A stretch of DNA of 64,000 nt from Planctomycetota bacterium (GCA_021414025.1 JAIOPG010000002.1:558001-622000); one strand, 5' to 3'; shown: positions 42,587-52,470, numbered from the stretch's first letter. The notes: a model not told the origin generated them from the sequence alone. Program-made: numbers and translations.

Positions 42587-43612
42587 ATGACCCTACAAGC
42601 AGTCCTCATTCCTGGCGACGGCATCGGACCGGAAGTCTCCGCGGCGGTGTGCCGGATCTTCGCGGCCGCCAAGCTCGACATCCAGTGGCTGCGCCACGAC
42701 GCGGGGCTCGCCGCGGTCGAGGCGGGCTCCAAGACCACGCTGCCGGAGTCCACGCTCAATGCGATCCGCCAGCACCATGTGGCCCTCAAGGGACCGTGCA
42801 CCACGCCCATCGGCACCGGATTCTCCAGCGTGAATGTGGCGTTGCGCAAGACGCTGGGCCTCTACGGCGCCGTCCGCCCGATCCGCAGCCTCGCCGGAGT
42901 GCCGACCCGATTCCAGGATGTCGATCTGGTCGTGATCCGCGAGAACACTGAGGGCCTCTACGCGGGCATCGAGAATGAAATCACCCCCGGCGTCGTCACC
43001 AGCCTGAAGGTGGCCACTGAGCTGGCCAGCCGGCGCATTGCCGAGTTCGCCTTCACCTACGCCGCCGACCGCGGCCGCAAGAAAGTCTCCGTCTTCCACA
43101 AGGCCAACATCATGAAGATGAGCGACGGGCTCTTCATCCGCTGCGCCAAGGAAGTCTCCCAGAAGTGGGCCGGAAAGATCCAGTACGAGGAGCTCATCAT
43201 CGACGCCGCCTGCATGCGCCTGGTGCAGGATCCGTCTCGCTTCGACGTGATCCTGATGGAGAACCTCTACGGGGACATCGTCAGCGACCTCGCCGCGGGC
43301 CTGATCGGCGGCCTGGGCGTGGCGCCCGGCGCCAACTTCGGCGGCGAGGATGCGGTCTTCGAGGCGGTCCACGGATCCGCCCCCGACATCGCCGGCAAGG
43401 GCATCGCCAATCCCATGAGCCTGCTCATGAGCGGCGTGATGATGCTCAACCACCTGGCCGTGAAGCGACATCTTCCCGAGCTCAAGGCCGCCGCCGACCG
43501 GATCCGCAACGCCTACGACAAGGCGCTGCAGGAAGGCTGCAAGACCGCGGACATCGGCGGCAAGCTTTCCACGGAGCAGTTCGTGGACGCGGTCATAGCG
43601 CGGCTGGCCTAA
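42587..43612 (+). CDS. NAD-type isocitrate/isopropylmalate dehydrogenase family, probably isocitrate dehydrogenase
   Basis: The 341-residue product has 'LIPGDGIGPEVSAAV' and 'VVIRENTEGLYAGIE'. 'FHKANIMKMSDGLF' carries the catalytic Lys, and 'ENLYGDIVSDLAAGLIGGLG' has the metal-binding Asp. 'EAVHGSAPDIAGKGIANP' is the cofactor-binding loop. The NTEG-x-Y-x-G-I-E pattern favours isocitrate over isopropylmalate, and 'HGSAPDIAG' favours NAD. Homoisocitrate or tartrate dehydrogenase activity is not excluded. The long frame upstream of the ATG is antisense to the oxidoreductase. No Shine-Dalgarno sequence is evident. Confidence 0.88.
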   Translation: MTLQAVLIPGDGIGPEVSAAVCRIFAAAKLDIQWLRHDAGLAAVEAGSKTTLPESTLNAIRQHHVALKGPCTTPIGTGFSSVNVALRKTLGLYGAVRPIRSLAGVPTRFQDVDLVVIRENTEGLYAGIENEITPGVVTSLKVATELASRRIAEFAFTYAADRGRKKVSVFHKANIMKMSDGLFIRCAKEVSQKWAGKIQYEELIIDAACMRLVQDPSRFDVILMENLYGDIVSDLAAGLIGGLGVAPGANFGGEDAVFEAVHGSAPDIAGKGIANPMSLLMSGVMMLNHLAVKRHLPELKAAADRIRNAYDKALQEGCKTADIGGKLSTEQFVDAVIARLA

Positions 43613-43677
43613 TGGCCCGGTCGGCTTTCGCCGAAGACGAAGGCAATATCAATCACCTCCGGCGCATGTGAGTTTTC

Positions 43678-43708
43678 AAAAACAACGCCGCCTGACTCGG
43701 GAGCGTTG
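43678..43708 (-). terminator. Intrinsic terminator on the minus strand
   Basis: On the minus strand CAACGC and GCGTTG (43703-43708 and 43683-43688) form a stem followed directly by TTTTT (43682-43678). The orientation matches transcripts coming from smc or from a small gene in the spacer. No T-run exists in the plus direction. Confidence 0.6.
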
Positions 43709-43782
43709 CGCACTCAACCCCCACAAGGGCAGAGTGCGTGACCCGGAGACCCGCCGGGCGCTCCGCCATCAGGCGGCAGCGC
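43709..43782 (-). ncRNA. Candidate structured RNA (two hairpins ahead of the terminator)
   Basis: CGCACTC (43709-43715) pairs perfectly with GAGTGCG (43732-43738). GCGCTCCGCC (43758-43767) pairs with GGCGGCAGCGC (43772-43782), with one bulged C and a 4-base loop. Together with the adjacent terminator hairpin they form a compact string of three stems. It could be the smc 3' untranslated region or an independent small RNA. No known RNA family was recognised. Confidence 0.3.
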
Positions 43783-43788
43783 AAACAT
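43714..43788 (-). CDS. Possible 24-residue small ORF
   Basis: On the minus strand AAGGA is followed by 6 bases and ATG, then 24 codons and TGA. The peptide is Gly/Pro-rich with a Cys-Pro-Cys near its end. The good ribosome binding site and the terminator 6 bases downstream support it. The hairpins that lie within the ORF and the lack of homology argue for caution. It may be a leader or simply chance. Confidence 0.25.
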   Translation of the reverse strand: MFALPPDGGAPGGSPGHALCPCGG

Positions 43789-43952
43789 ACTTGTTCCTTG
43801 GGCGGGGACAAATGGAAACCGGAAAAATTCTTCACTTGCCATAAATAGTTCGCGGCGCGGTGGAAGGCATCTGCTGGCCGTCTTTGTGCACCAAGAGTGC
43901 CTTGCGGATCGCAGGAATTGAGGTCGTAACGTCGCGAGGGGCGGCGACGCAC

Positions 43953-46900
43953 TCAAACGCCCGCGGTTTCGGTCGCCGCGGCGGCGATTCGGCCATCCTC
44001 GCCCACCTGGTCCACCCGCACCGAAACCCGCCGGCTCACGCCGCGCTCGGCCATGGTCACGCCGTGCAGCTCGCGGCAGGCCTGCATGGTGCGCTTGTGG
44101 TGGGTGATGATGATGAAGTGGCTGCGGTCCAGGAAGGGGGGCAGGGCCTTGGTGAATCGCTCCACGTTGGCCTCGTCCAAGGCGGCGTCCACCTCGTCCA
44201 GGATGCAGAAGGGGCTGGGGCGGCTGCGGAAGATCGCCATCAGCAGGGCCACGGCGGTCATGGTCTTCTCGCCGCCGGAGAGCTGGCTGATCACGCGGGG
44301 TTCCTTGCCGGGGGGTTTGGCGCGGATCTCCACGCCGCTCTCCAGCCAGTCGACTTCGCCGTTCTCCATCGGGATCAGGTAGAGGTCGGCGCTGCCGCCG
44401 CCGAAGAGTCGCCGGAACATGCCGTCGTTGCCGGCGAAGCGTTCGCGCACCGCCTCGAAGGTCTCCTTGAACTTGCGGCGGCTCACGTCGTCCAGCTTGA
44501 GCACCAGCTCGCTGAGCCCGGCTCGGGCAGCGTCAATGTCGCCCACCTGTCGGGAGAGCTCCTCGTTCTTGCCCTCGAGCTGGGAGAGTTCGTCGATGGC
44601 CTCCATGTTGACGTTGCCCAGGGCCTTGATCTCGTCGCGCAGCTGGTCGGCTTCTCGGCTGGCGGCCTCGCGATCGGGGGTCATGAAGCCGGGCACGGAG
44701 CGCTCGGCCACATAATCGGGATAGCCCGAGGAAAGGTCGATCGCCAGCTCAGAGAGCGAACTCTCCTCGATGGATTCACGGCGGACCTCCGCCTCGCGTC
44801 GGCTCATCTCGACCGCCGAGTGGTCGCGTTCCACGCGGGCGGCTTCGTCGCGGACGATCCGCATCGCCTCGGAAAGCTGCTCGGCAAGCATCACGGCCTG
44901 CTCGAGTTGCTCCGCCATCACGGCGACCTGCGCCGCCGCGGCCTGCTGTTGATCGGCGGCCAAAGCCTTCTGGGCCTCAGCCTCGGCCTGCTGCCGGGCC
45001 AGATCCTGCGAGCGCTCGGCGCGGCGCTCGGCGTCGCTCTGAAGCTCGGCGTCCTGAAGTTTCGCCTCGTCGAACTGGGTCTCAACCAGGCGGCGCTCGC
45101 GCTGCCGTCCCTGCAAAAGTGCCGTCGACTCGCCAAGGCGGGTGCGCGCCGCGGCCAGCGATTCGTTGGCCGCCTCAAGCGATTGCCGGATTCCATTGGC
45201 GGCTTCCGTGGCCACGGCGATGCCGGTGCGTTCCTCGCCAAGAAGTCGGTCGAGGCTGGCGACCTTGGCGGCGCCCTCGCTGCGCTCCTGATCGATTTCG
45301 CGCAAGCGGCGGTCCGCCTCATGGCGTTCCAGGTCGGTGCGGTCGCGGTCGTGCCGGACGCGCGAAGCGAGCTGCTCCAGCCGGTCGGCCTGGTACTGCG
45401 CGTCGAGTCGCTTGCGCATGGCCAGCTTCATGCTTTCATCCGCCTCGCGGTGGCGGGCGGCGGCGATCTTGGATTCCTCAGTGAGGCCGGAGAGGTCGCC
45501 CTCGGCCATGGTGATCTCCACGGAGATGGCGGCGATCGCGGCCTCGAGCTCGCCGCGCTCCACACGCCGTGCCAGCACACCGGAGCGCAGGGCCCGGGCG
45601 CCGGTCATGTGAATCTGGCCGCGATGATCGACCATCGCCCCGCAGCGGCTCACCAGCGTCGCGCCGCGGTATTCGCCATTGGCCAGGCGAAGTGCCGCCG
45701 CCAGCGAATCCACCACGAAGGCGTCGCCCAGCAGGGAGTGAACCAGCGGCTTCAATTCATTGCTGCAGCGAACCGCGTCGACCAGCGGCTCCACGCCGGG
45801 CTGCCGAGGTCGCTCGGCGGCGGGGGCGGGGACTCGGTCGATGGCACCGATGCGCACCCGGCCCTCCTGGCTGCGGATGGAATCCACCGCGGTCTCGAGG
45901 TCGGCGTGGCTGCTCACCAGCAGCATCTGCAGGTCCTCGCCCAATGCGGATTCGATGAAGGTGGCGTGCTGGCCGTCGGTCTCGATCAGGTCGCCGAGCA
46001 TGCCGGCGAACCACGCGTAGTTCTGCCGCTCCGAGAGAATGCGCTTGACCGCCTCGTCCAGGCCCTCGCCCATCGAGGCCATTTCGTCGAGCAGGCGCAG
46101 CCGGCTCTCCAGGCTTGAGCGCTCCTCGCGCCGCGATGAGAGCCGCGCGATCGCCTCTGCCTGACGGTCGCCGACGGCTTCGACCGCGGACGCTTCGGCC
46201 TGCAGCTGCGTGTGCAGCCGCTCGATTTCCTGCTCGGCGAGCTTTCGCGATTCCAGTTCCTGGGCGCGCTGCGATTCAAGCGTGGCGAGCTCGCTCTGCA
46301 GACTCTCAACGCGCGCCGTGAGTCGCTTGACTTCCTCGTTGAGAAGGGGGACGCGCTCATCCATGGCCGCCAGTCGTCCGGCGGCCCGGGCGCGCTCACG
46401 CTCGATGCCGGTGGCGCTCTCGCCGCGCCGGCGCATTTCCTGCTCGGACTCGCTCAGGCGCTCGGAGGCAACCGCCCGCTCGCGCGACGCGCTGGCCGCG
46501 GCCTGCTCCGCCTCGGTCACCTGAGACTCGGCCGCCGCCGTCAGGGATTGTGCATCCTCAAGGCTTGCGGAAAACTCACCCAGCTTGACCTTCATCGCCG
46601 CCAGACGCTGTCCCTCCGACTCCGCCGCCTGCAGATTCTCCGCGCGGGCCCGCTCCAGGAACTCAAGCCTCTGCTGGGCTTGCCGCTCGATTCCGGCGGC
46701 TTCCAGCTGCGATTGCTCGAGGGAATGGCGTCGATCCAGTTTTTGGGCGCGGTCGGCGTCGGCGTCCAGGCGCCGCTGCTCGGTGCTCTCCAACTGGGCC
46801 GTGACCTGCCTTCGCTTCTCCTCGAGCGTGGTCACCTGGTTGGTCAGGCCAACCAGCTGCTCGCGCAATTCGTGGTATTGCTCGAATGCCACCGAGCGTC

Positions 46901-47687
46901 GCAGGCTGCTGCGGCGATCCTCGAGCAGTCGGAACTTCTTGGCCTTCTCGGCCTGACCGCGCACGATGCGCAGTCGGCGCTCGACGCCCAGCAGTTGCTC
47001 GCGCACCGCGACCAGGTGGCGCTCCGCCAGATCAAGCTTGCGCGCGGCTTCGTGCTTGCGCGATCGGAAGCGCGCCACGCCGGCGGCCTCTTCGAGGATG
47101 GAGCGCCGCTCCACGGGCTGGGCGCGCAGCATCGCATCCACCTTGCCCTGCTCGATGATGCAGTAGGCGTCGTTGCCGATGCCGGTGTCCAGAAATAGTT
47201 CGCGGATGTCGCGCAGGCGCACCTTGCGCGAGTTCACCAGATATTCGCTGCGGCCATCCGCCCAGAGGCGGCGCTCCACCTGCACCTCGTCGCTGTCGAC
47301 CGGCAGCACGCGGTCGCGAACCGCCTCGCGCCGGATGACCTCGCCGTCGGCGGGCTCGTCGCCGAATTCCTCGGCCTCCACGAGCTCGGGGGAGGACTCG
47401 GATCGCTGCAGGAACTCCTGCATTTTCGGGTTCTCGAAGACCAGGATGACGCTGGCCATGCCCGCGGGCTTGCGCGACGCGCTGCCGGCGAAGATCACGT
47501 CCATCATGGCGCCGCCGCGCAGGCTCTTGGCGCTGCGCTCGCCCAGCACCCACTTCACCGCGTCCACCACATTGCTCTTGCCGCAGCCGTTGGGCCCGAC
47601 CACGCCGGTCAGAGGGGAATCGAATCTGAATTCAGTTGTGTCAGCGAAACTCTTGAAGCCGCTGAGTACCAGTCGAGCCAGTCGCAT
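43953..47687 (-). CDS. smc: Chromosome segregation protein SMC
   Basis: The 1244-residue product has the full SMC layout. Walker A is '[19 protein letters not shown]' at about residues 30-48, with coiled coils on either side of a central hinge (about 515-670). The C-terminal head carries '[19 protein letters not shown]' and the Walker B '[19 protein letters not shown]'. It organises and condenses the chromosome with ScpA/ScpB, which are not encoded here. AGGAGG lies 4 bases before the ATG, giving it a classical leader. Long frames on the opposite strand are shadows of this gene. Confidence 0.97.
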   Translation of the reverse strand: MRLARLVLSGFKSFADTTEFRFDSPLTGVVGPNGCGKSNVVDAVKWVLGERSAKSLRGGAMMDVIFAGSASRKPAGMASVILVFENPKMQEFLQRSESSPELVEAEEFGDEPADGEVIRREAVRDRVLPVDSDEVQVERRLWADGRSEYLVNSRKVRLRDIRELFLDTGIGNDAYCIIEQGKVDAMLRAQPVERRSILEEAAGVARFRSRKHEAARKLDLAERHLVAVREQLLGVERRLRIVRGQAEKAKKFRLLEDRRSSLRRSVAFEQYHELREQLVGLTNQVTTLEEKRRQVTAQLESTEQRRLDADADRAQKLDRRHSLEQSQLEAAGIERQAQQRLEFLERARAENLQAAESEGQRLAAMKVKLGEFSASLEDAQSLTAAAESQVTEAEQAAASASRERAVASERLSESEQEMRRRGESATGIERERARAAGRLAAMDERVPLLNEEVKRLTARVESLQSELATLESQRAQELESRKLAEQEIERLHTQLQAEASAVEAVGDRQAEAIARLSSRREERSSLESRLRLLDEMASMGEGLDEAVKRILSERQNYAWFAGMLGDLIETDGQHATFIESALGEDLQMLLVSSHADLETAVDSIRSQEGRVRIGAIDRVPAPAAERPRQPGVEPLVDAVRCSNELKPLVHSLLGDAFVVDSLAAALRLANGEYRGATLVSRCGAMVDHRGQIHMTGARALRSGVLARRVERGELEAAIAAISVEITMAEGDLSGLTEESKIAAARHREADESMKLAMRKRLDAQYQADRLEQLASRVRHDRDRTDLERHEADRRLREIDQERSEGAAKVASLDRLLGEERTGIAVATEAANGIRQSLEAANESLAAARTRLGESTALLQGRQRERRLVETQFDEAKLQDAELQSDAERRAERSQDLARQQAEAEAQKALAADQQQAAAAQVAVMAEQLEQAVMLAEQLSEAMRIVRDEAARVERDHSAVEMSRREAEVRRESIEESSLSELAIDLSSGYPDYVAERSVPGFMTPDREAASREADQLRDEIKALGNVNMEAIDELSQLEGKNEELSRQVGDIDAARAGLSELVLKLDDVSRRKFKETFEAVRERFAGNDGMFRRLFGGGSADLYLIPMENGEVDWLESGVEIRAKPPGKEPRVISQLSGGEKTMTAVALLMAIFRSRPSPFCILDEVDAALDEANVERFTKALPPFLDRSHFIIITHHKRTMQACRELHGVTMAERGVSRRVSVRVDQVGEDGRIAAAATETAGV

Positions 47688-47691
47688 TGGA

Positions 47692-47697
47692 CCTCCT
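47692..47697 (-). promoter_or_regulatory. Perfect Shine-Dalgarno AGGAGG of smc
   Basis: Minus-strand AGGAGG lies 4 bases before the ATG at 47687. It is notable because many neighbours have no such site. Confidence 0.7.
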
Positions 47698-47755
47698 GTC
47701 AGTTGCGCCGCGTCCCTCCTGGACGCCTTCGAAAACCGCTGGGGACCGAGTCCAC

Positions 47756-49567
47756 TCAGCGCGGGACAGTATCAACGATTTTCGGCTTGGCATCAAGTTG
47801 CTTCGGGGTGGAATCCGGCGTCCGGGTCAGCAGGGAATCGGTGACGTCCGCCTCCGACGGGAACTCGGGCCGGTCGACCGGAGTCGCCCGTTTGTCCTCC
47901 TTCAGGATCGCCGCCAGCAGGCGGTCCTGCTCCCCCTGGAACTCGCCGGCGATGTAGCCCGCGCTCCACAGGGAGTGCAGCGCATTGATGGTCTCGCTGT
48001 AGCTCAGCGCGATGCCCGCGTCGGCGCCGCGGGGTCCGACGGGCTTGGCCATGAAGCTCACGATCGAGGCGAGCTTGGCCGGGACGTTGTCGATGGTGGG
48101 ATTGATGTCGGGGCTCGAGCGGTAGAAGATCTGCACGTTCGGGTCGTCCATCTCGCCCCGCATCAGCAGCTTGCCGTTCCAGAGATTGGCGGTCAAAGGC
48201 CGCATCAACTCGGCGTTTTCGCCGAAAATCACGATCCGCGGATCTCCGGTCTGGGTGAGGTAGATCAGGGGCTTCTTGGCGTCCACCAGCTCCATCTTGA
48301 AGCGTCCGTTGAGGGAGTAGACGCGGATCGAGGAGTCACGTCGCCGGCGCAGGCATTCGTAGGCCGCGAAGCGCACGTCCATGTCCCGGTCGTCCAGGAA
48401 CTGCCGCACGCCGATGTCGATCATGGGGTTGGGATCCATCCGGGAGAGCAGTCGGATCGCCGCTTGGCGGTTGTCCTTGGGTCCGGACTTGGCCATCTCC
48501 AGCAGGGCGGGAACGGCCAGCGGGTCATTCAGCTTGGCGCCGGCTTCGAGCGCCGCCATTCGGGGCTGCTCCTCGGGGTTGGTGTAGAGCTCCTGAATGA
48601 TCGGAATGCTTTTCTTGCCCAGCGACTGCCAGCGCCAGGCGGCCGCTTCGGCGGCGCCGGGATTGGCCACCAGGCTGCGCCGGATGTTGGTGGCGGTCTG
48701 CTCGGTCGCGCCGATGTCCACCGGCGAGTGGCGGATGAGCTGGGCGAAATCACCGGTCCGGTCCTTGAAGCTCGGCGGCACGGTGAGGTCGATCAATTCG
48801 TCGCTCTTGCCCATGGCAGTGTCGTTCTTCTGACCCACCTCGCGCGGAAAGAGTCCATTGATCGCGGATTGAATGGTGCGCGTGCGATTGTGGCTGGGGG
48901 TCGCCAGGCGCAGCTTCAGCGAGCGATCCTTCAGCACGGTGCCGCCCTCGAGGATTCGGCCGCTCAGGCGGTCGACCGCGTCGGAGCCCACCGCCACCGC
49001 GGTCGAGAAGGGATTGATGAAGATGGGTCCGCCCGCCTCGGCGATGGGGAAGGCCTGCTGGGCGCCGCTGGTCAGAATGCCGGGGCGCAGATCCGTGGTC
49101 CACAGGCGTCCGCCCTCCAGGCTCGTGGTCGAGGTGCCGGGCGCCGCGAAGAGGCGCACGTCGAACTTCGTCCCCGCGATCGCGCCCGGCGGAATGATGC
49201 CTTCCACGATCACCGCGGCCACGTCGTCGGTGTCCAGCAGTCGCGAAGGAGATCCGCCCAGGTTCAGCAGGGGATCGGACATGTTGCGCCGGCCCATTTC
49301 GCGCAGCAGCAGGGCGCGGACCTCCACCGGCATGGCCCGGCTTCCGGTGCCCTTGAGGCCGACCACCAGTCCGTAGCCGCGCACCACGGTGTCGTTGAAG
49401 CCGAGCAGCACGGCCTCTCCCGCGATGGTCCCGCGCATGATCGGATCGACGTCCATCTCCACCGGCGGGCGCTGCACGAAGGAGGACTTGGGCTGCGGTG
49501 TCGCCTTCTCAATGTTGGAGCAACTTGAGGCGACGCAGATCAGGATCAAACACAGGACGAACCGCAT
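47756..49567 (-). CDS. FlgI-like lipoprotein with HEAT-type repeats
   Basis: The 603-residue product has a lipoprotein signal ending in 'ICVASSCSN' (Cys at about residue 16). Residues about 35-190 resemble the flagellar P-ring protein FlgI: '[20 protein letters not shown]', then '[20 protein letters not shown]' and '[15 protein letters not shown]'. Residues about 290-400 look like HEAT/armadillo helices ('[13 protein letters not shown]', '[15 protein letters not shown]'). No flagellar gene is near, so it is more likely an envelope ring or secretin-associated protein than a P-ring. The ATG at 49567 has TACCCT 9 bases upstream. It lies 68 bases downstream-facing from smc on the same strand. Confidence 0.78.
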   Translation of the reverse strand: MRFVLCLILICVASSCSNIEKATPQPKSSFVQRPPVEMDVDPIMRGTIAGEAVLLGFNDTVVRGYGLVVGLKGTGSRAMPVEVRALLLREMGRRNMSDPLLNLGGSPSRLLDTDDVAAVIVEGIIPPGAIAGTKFDVRLFAAPGTSTTSLEGGRLWTTDLRPGILTSGAQQAFPIAEAGGPIFINPFSTAVAVGSDAVDRLSGRILEGGTVLKDRSLKLRLATPSHNRTRTIQSAINGLFPREVGQKNDTAMGKSDELIDLTVPPSFKDRTGDFAQLIRHSPVDIGATEQTATNIRRSLVANPGAAEAAAWRWQSLGKKSIPIIQELYTNPEEQPRMAALEAGAKLNDPLAVPALLEMAKSGPKDNRQAAIRLLSRMDPNPMIDIGVRQFLDDRDMDVRFAAYECLRRRRDSSIRVYSLNGRFKMELVDAKKPLIYLTQTGDPRIVIFGENAELMRPLTANLWNGKLLMRGEMDDPNVQIFYRSSPDINPTIDNVPAKLASIVSFMAKPVGPRGADAGIALSYSETINALHSLWSAGYIAGEFQGEQDRLLAAILKEDKRATPVDRPEFPSEADVTDSLLTRTPDSTPKQLDAKPKIVDTVPR

Positions 49568-49602
49568 GGATTGCGAAGGGTAGCGTGCCAGCGGGTTCTT
49601 TC

Positions 49603-50400
49603 TCAAACCGGTGGTTGCCATTGCTGCTTTCGGGCGAATTGAAGCAGGTCGATTCCCGGCGTGCTGCGAACCCGCTCCCGCTTTCCAGCCACGCTTTGGA
49701 ATTCGATCTCCCAGGCGTGAAGCAGCAGGGGTTCCGGATCGCGCCCGGCGGGAGCCCGTGAAGTGTTGGGAGGCAGGTCGGCGCGGTAGACGCGGTCGCC
49801 CACGATCGGGCAGCCGATCATCGCCAGATGGGCCCGGATCTGGTGCAAGCGGCCGGTCAACGGCTCGACCTCAAGAAAGGCATGCGTCTTGGACTTGTCG
49901 AGCTGCTTCCAGCGGGTCTCCGCGGCCTCGCCGCCGCGCGGCGGATGGACGCTGACCTTCATCTCGCCGCGGATGACTTCCTCCAGCGCCCGCGTGCAGC
50001 GGCCCGTCGGAGCGGGTGGCGCGTGGTGGACGATCGCAAGGTAGCGCTTGGCGACCGTGCGATTCTCGAATTGCGCCCGCACCCGGTCGTAGCCCAATTC
50101 GGTCAACCCCAGAAGCACCACTCCGCCGACATCGCGGTCCAGACGGTGCAGCAAGCCCCAGTCGCGGTCGGCGCCAAGCTTGGAGAGCGCCTCGCCATGC
50201 GTGGCAAAGGCGGCGTTGACCAGCGTGTCGTCCAGGTGGCCGCGGCCGGGCTGCGTGGGCAACCCCGCGGGCTTGTCCAGCGCGAGCACATGCCCGTCGT
50301 CGAACAGAATGGTGACGCGGATTTTCGGATTGGCCTTGGGAAGCTGGCGCTCCGGCCGCGCAGTCTGCGCCTTCGGTTGCTTGTCGTGCTGGTGGGCCAT
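49603..50400 (-). CDS. RluA-family pseudouridine synthase
   Basis: The 265-residue product has 'LLHRLDRDVGGVVLLGLTE' with the catalytic Asp. The usual T-S-G of HRLDxxTSG reads V-G-G. 'TGRLHQIRAHLAMIGCPIVGD' is the substrate-binding block. It modifies rRNA or tRNA at an unknown uridine. It is distinct from the gene at 13285. It is divergent from the aminotransferase gene and lies 36 bases upstream of the FlgI-like gene. Confidence 0.87.
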   Translation of the reverse strand: MAHQHDKQPKAQTARPERQLPKANPKIRVTILFDDGHVLALDKPAGLPTQPGRGHLDDTLVNAAFATHGEALSKLGADRDWGLLHRLDRDVGGVVLLGLTELGYDRVRAQFENRTVAKRYLAIVHHAPPAPTGRCTRALEEVIRGEMKVSVHPPRGGEAAETRWKQLDKSKTHAFLEVEPLTGRLHQIRAHLAMIGCPIVGDRVYRADLPPNTSRAPAGRDPEPLLLHAWEIEFQSVAGKRERVRSTPGIDLLQFARKQQWQPPV

Positions 50401-50441
50401 GGATCGGTCGCGGTCGTGGATCTTCGCCGACCGGGCGTCGA

Positions 50442-50447
50442 TACTAT
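50442..50447 (+). promoter_or_regulatory. Leaderless-type -10 box of the aminotransferase gene (TACTAT)
   Basis: TACTAT, six bases (CCCCTC), then ATG at 50454. There is no Shine-Dalgarno sequence. Confidence 0.5.
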
Positions 50448-50453
50448 CCCCTC

Positions 50454-51650
50454 ATGCTTCGCGAGAGCTCACCCACGGCGGCTCGCCTTGCCCCATTCGG
50501 CGAGAGCGTCTTCACGCGCATGAGCCGTCTGGCCGCGGAGCACAAGGCCGTGAATCTGGGTCAGGGGTTTCCCAATTTCGATGGACCGGAGTTCGTCAAA
50601 CTCGCCGGAAAGTCGGCGATCGACGGGGGATTCGGCCAGTACGCCCGTGCCTTCGGCCTGCCCGAATTGAACCGCGCCATCGCGGCGAGATTCCGGATCG
50701 ACTCCGGCATCGAGGTCGATCCCGAGAAGGAAGTCACCGTCACCAGCGGCTGCACCGAGGCGATCGCGGCGGTCATGCTCGGACTGGTCGAACCCGGCGA
50801 GGAAGTCGTGGTGGTCGAGCCCTTCTACGACAGCTACGGAGCGACCATTGCGATGGCGGGGGGAGTGCTGCGCAGCGTCCGCCTGAGCCCGCCCGATTTC
50901 TCATTTCCGCTCGAGGCGTTGAAGGCCGTGCTCACGCCGCGCACACGCTTGATCCTTGTCAACTCGCCCCACAATCCCACCGGTCGCGTCTTCACCGACG
51001 CGGAGCTTGCGGGCATTGCGGCGCTGGCCATCCAGCACGACTGCCTGGTGGTGAGCGACGAGGTCTACGAGCACATCTGGTTCGAGCGCCGGCACCGCTC
51101 CATCGCCACGCTTCCCGGCATGCGCGAGCGCACCATCGTGCTCTCCAGCCTGGGCAAGACCTTCTCGCTCACGGGATGGAAGATCGGGTGGGCCATCGCG
51201 CCGCCACGATTCACGCAAGCCATCCGCAGCGCCCACCAGTTCCTCACCTTCTGCTCGGCAACGCCCCTGCAGCGGGCCGCGGTCGACGCGCTGGCGGCGC
51301 CCGAGAGCTATTTCACCCAGTTGCGAAGTGATTACGCCAAGCGGCGGGAATCCTTGCTGGGCATTCTTCGCGCTTCCGGATTCGATCCCTTCGTCCCCGA
51401 GGGCTCCTATTTCGTGCTCGCCCGACATGAGCCTTTTGGGTTTCCCACCGACGAGGCCTTCTGCGAACACCTGATCAAGAGCGTGGGCGTGGCAGCGATT
51501 CCATGCAGTCCCTTCTATGCAGCCGCGGCCGGTGAGACCGGCGGAGACGATCCGACCCGGCTGATTCGCTTCGCTTTCTGCAAAAACATCGACACCATCG
51601 AGGAGGCGGGGCGGCGGCTGAAGCAGGGTTTGAGGCCTGTCGCGAAATAG
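50454..51650 (+). CDS. PLP-dependent class I/II aminotransferase (kynurenine/methionine aminotransferase-like)
   Basis: The 398-residue product has 'AVNLGQGFPNFDGPEFVK', typical of the kynurenine aminotransferase/YbdL subgroup. 'LVNSPHNPTGRVF' and 'VVSDEVYEHIWF' follow, and the PLP-binding Lys is in 'SSLGKTFSLTGWKIGW'. It probably transaminates methionine, glutamine or aromatic amino acids. An aromatic substrate would feed 4-hydroxyphenylpyruvate to hpd, but that link is inference. Confidence 0.9.
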   Translation: MLRESSPTAARLAPFGESVFTRMSRLAAEHKAVNLGQGFPNFDGPEFVKLAGKSAIDGGFGQYARAFGLPELNRAIAARFRIDSGIEVDPEKEVTVTSGCTEAIAAVMLGLVEPGEEVVVVEPFYDSYGATIAMAGGVLRSVRLSPPDFSFPLEALKAVLTPRTRLILVNSPHNPTGRVFTDAELAGIAALAIQHDCLVVSDEVYEHIWFERRHRSIATLPGMRERTIVLSSLGKTFSLTGWKIGWAIAPPRFTQAIRSAHQFLTFCSATPLQRAAVDALAAPESYFTQLRSDYAKRRESLLGILRASGFDPFVPEGSYFVLARHEPFGFPTDEAFCEHLIKSVGVAAIPCSPFYAAAAGETGGDDPTRLIRFAFCKNIDTIEEAGRRLKQGLRPVAK

Positions 51651-51660
51651 GGATTTCTGC

Positions 51661-51692
51661 TAGGCTGCTCGGCTTGCCCCTTTTCACAGGAG
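51661..51692 (+). promoter_or_regulatory. -10-like box and Shine-Dalgarno sequence of rplU
   Basis: TAGGCT at 51661-51666 would start transcription near 51673. AGGAG at 51688-51692 lies 6 bases before the GTG at 51699, which decides that start. Confidence 0.45.
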
Positions 51693-51698
51693 AGACAC

Positions 51699-52019
51699 GT
51701 GTACGCAATTTTTGAAGACAGCGGAACCCAGATTCTTGTTCGCCAGGGTGATGAGATCGAGATCGATCTTCGTCCCCTCGAGGACGGCCAGAAGACCCTC
51801 ACCTTCGACAAGGTGCTCGCCCTTGGCGGCACTGACGGCACCCCCGCGAAGATCGGTGTTCCCTACCTCGCCACGGCGAAGGTGGAGGCCGAGGTGATGG
51901 AGTCCTTCCTGGGCGAAAAGCTGGTCATCGGCAAATATTCCCGCCGCAAGGGCTACCGCCGCACACTTGGTCATCGCCAAGGGCTGCTGCGCGTCCGAGT
52001 GACGGGCATCTCGGCGTAA
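51699..52019 (+). CDS. rplU: 50S ribosomal protein L21
   Basis: The 106-residue product has the L21 start 'MYAIFEDSGTQILVRQGDEI' and the C-terminal 'KYSRRKGYRRTLGHRQ' that binds 23S rRNA. The start is GTG with a good AGGAG. In most bacteria rplU is followed by rpmA (L27) and often obg. Here it is followed by the RNase P RNA gene. Confidence 0.94.
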   Translation: MYAIFEDSGTQILVRQGDEIEIDLRPLEDGQKTLTFDKVLALGGTDGTPAKIGVPYLATAKVEAEVMESFLGEKLVIGKYSRRKGYRRTLGHRQGLLRVRVTGISA

Positions 52020-52078
52020 CTCGCACCGCACCTGCACGCGAGCTTCTTGAGGGCTCGTCCGGGCAGTTTCGGCGCCTC

Positions 52079-52467
52079 ACAGATTTGGGCAGGCGGTCGC
52101 CCTTGAAGTGTTTAAGCCTTCAGGCGAGGAAAGTCCGGACACGGAAGAACACGGTGATGGCGAACGGCCACCGACCAAGCTGATGGTCAGGGATAGTGCC
52201 ACAGAGAAGAAACCGCCGAACGGCTCCTCACGGAGTGCGTGGCAAGGGTGAAATGGTGCGGTAAGAGCGCACCGCTTGTCTGGCGACAGACAAGGCATGG
52301 AAAACCCCACCGCGTGCAAGCGCAAGCAGTCCTTGTTGGGAAACCAACGCCCGTTGTTCGCGGGTCGGACGGGTCGCGTGCTTCGAGGTCAACGGCAACG
52401 TTGATCCAGAGAGAAATGATCGCCACCAGCTTCGGCTGGAACAAAATCCGGCTTACGTCCAATTTCA
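52079..52467 (+). ncRNA. rnpB: RNase P RNA (bacterial type A)
   Basis: The catalytic RNA that removes 5' leaders from tRNA precursors. Conserved parts appear in order: 'GAGGAAAGTCCGGACAC' (P4 5' strand, 52130 region), 'CACAGAGAAGAAACCGCC', 'GGTGCGGTAAGAGCGCACC', 'AAACCCCACC'-like sequence near 52300, 'GAGAGAAATGATCG' and 'ACAAAATCCGGCTTAC' at 52441-52456 (P4 3' strand). The ends are estimated from P1 pairing of GATTTGG with CCAATTTC. The length of about 390 is normal. Open frames across it are artefacts. Confidence 0.95.
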
Positions 52468-52470
52468 GCG

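Larger units (their letters stand above)
43613..43952. other. 340-base spacer between convergent icd-like and smc genes
   Basis: No conserved protein is encoded here. The spacer is AT-rich for this genome at about 43800-43860. It holds three successive hairpins and, on the minus strand, a small open frame with a Shine-Dalgarno sequence and an intrinsic terminator (see separate entries). Confidence 0.8.

Noticed and set aside
43860-46118. 752-residue open frame on the plus strand opposite smc
   Set aside because: It is antisense to a clearly conserved smc gene. Its translation is a low-complexity His/Leu/Ala/Gly mixture typical of the reverse complement of GC-rich coding DNA.
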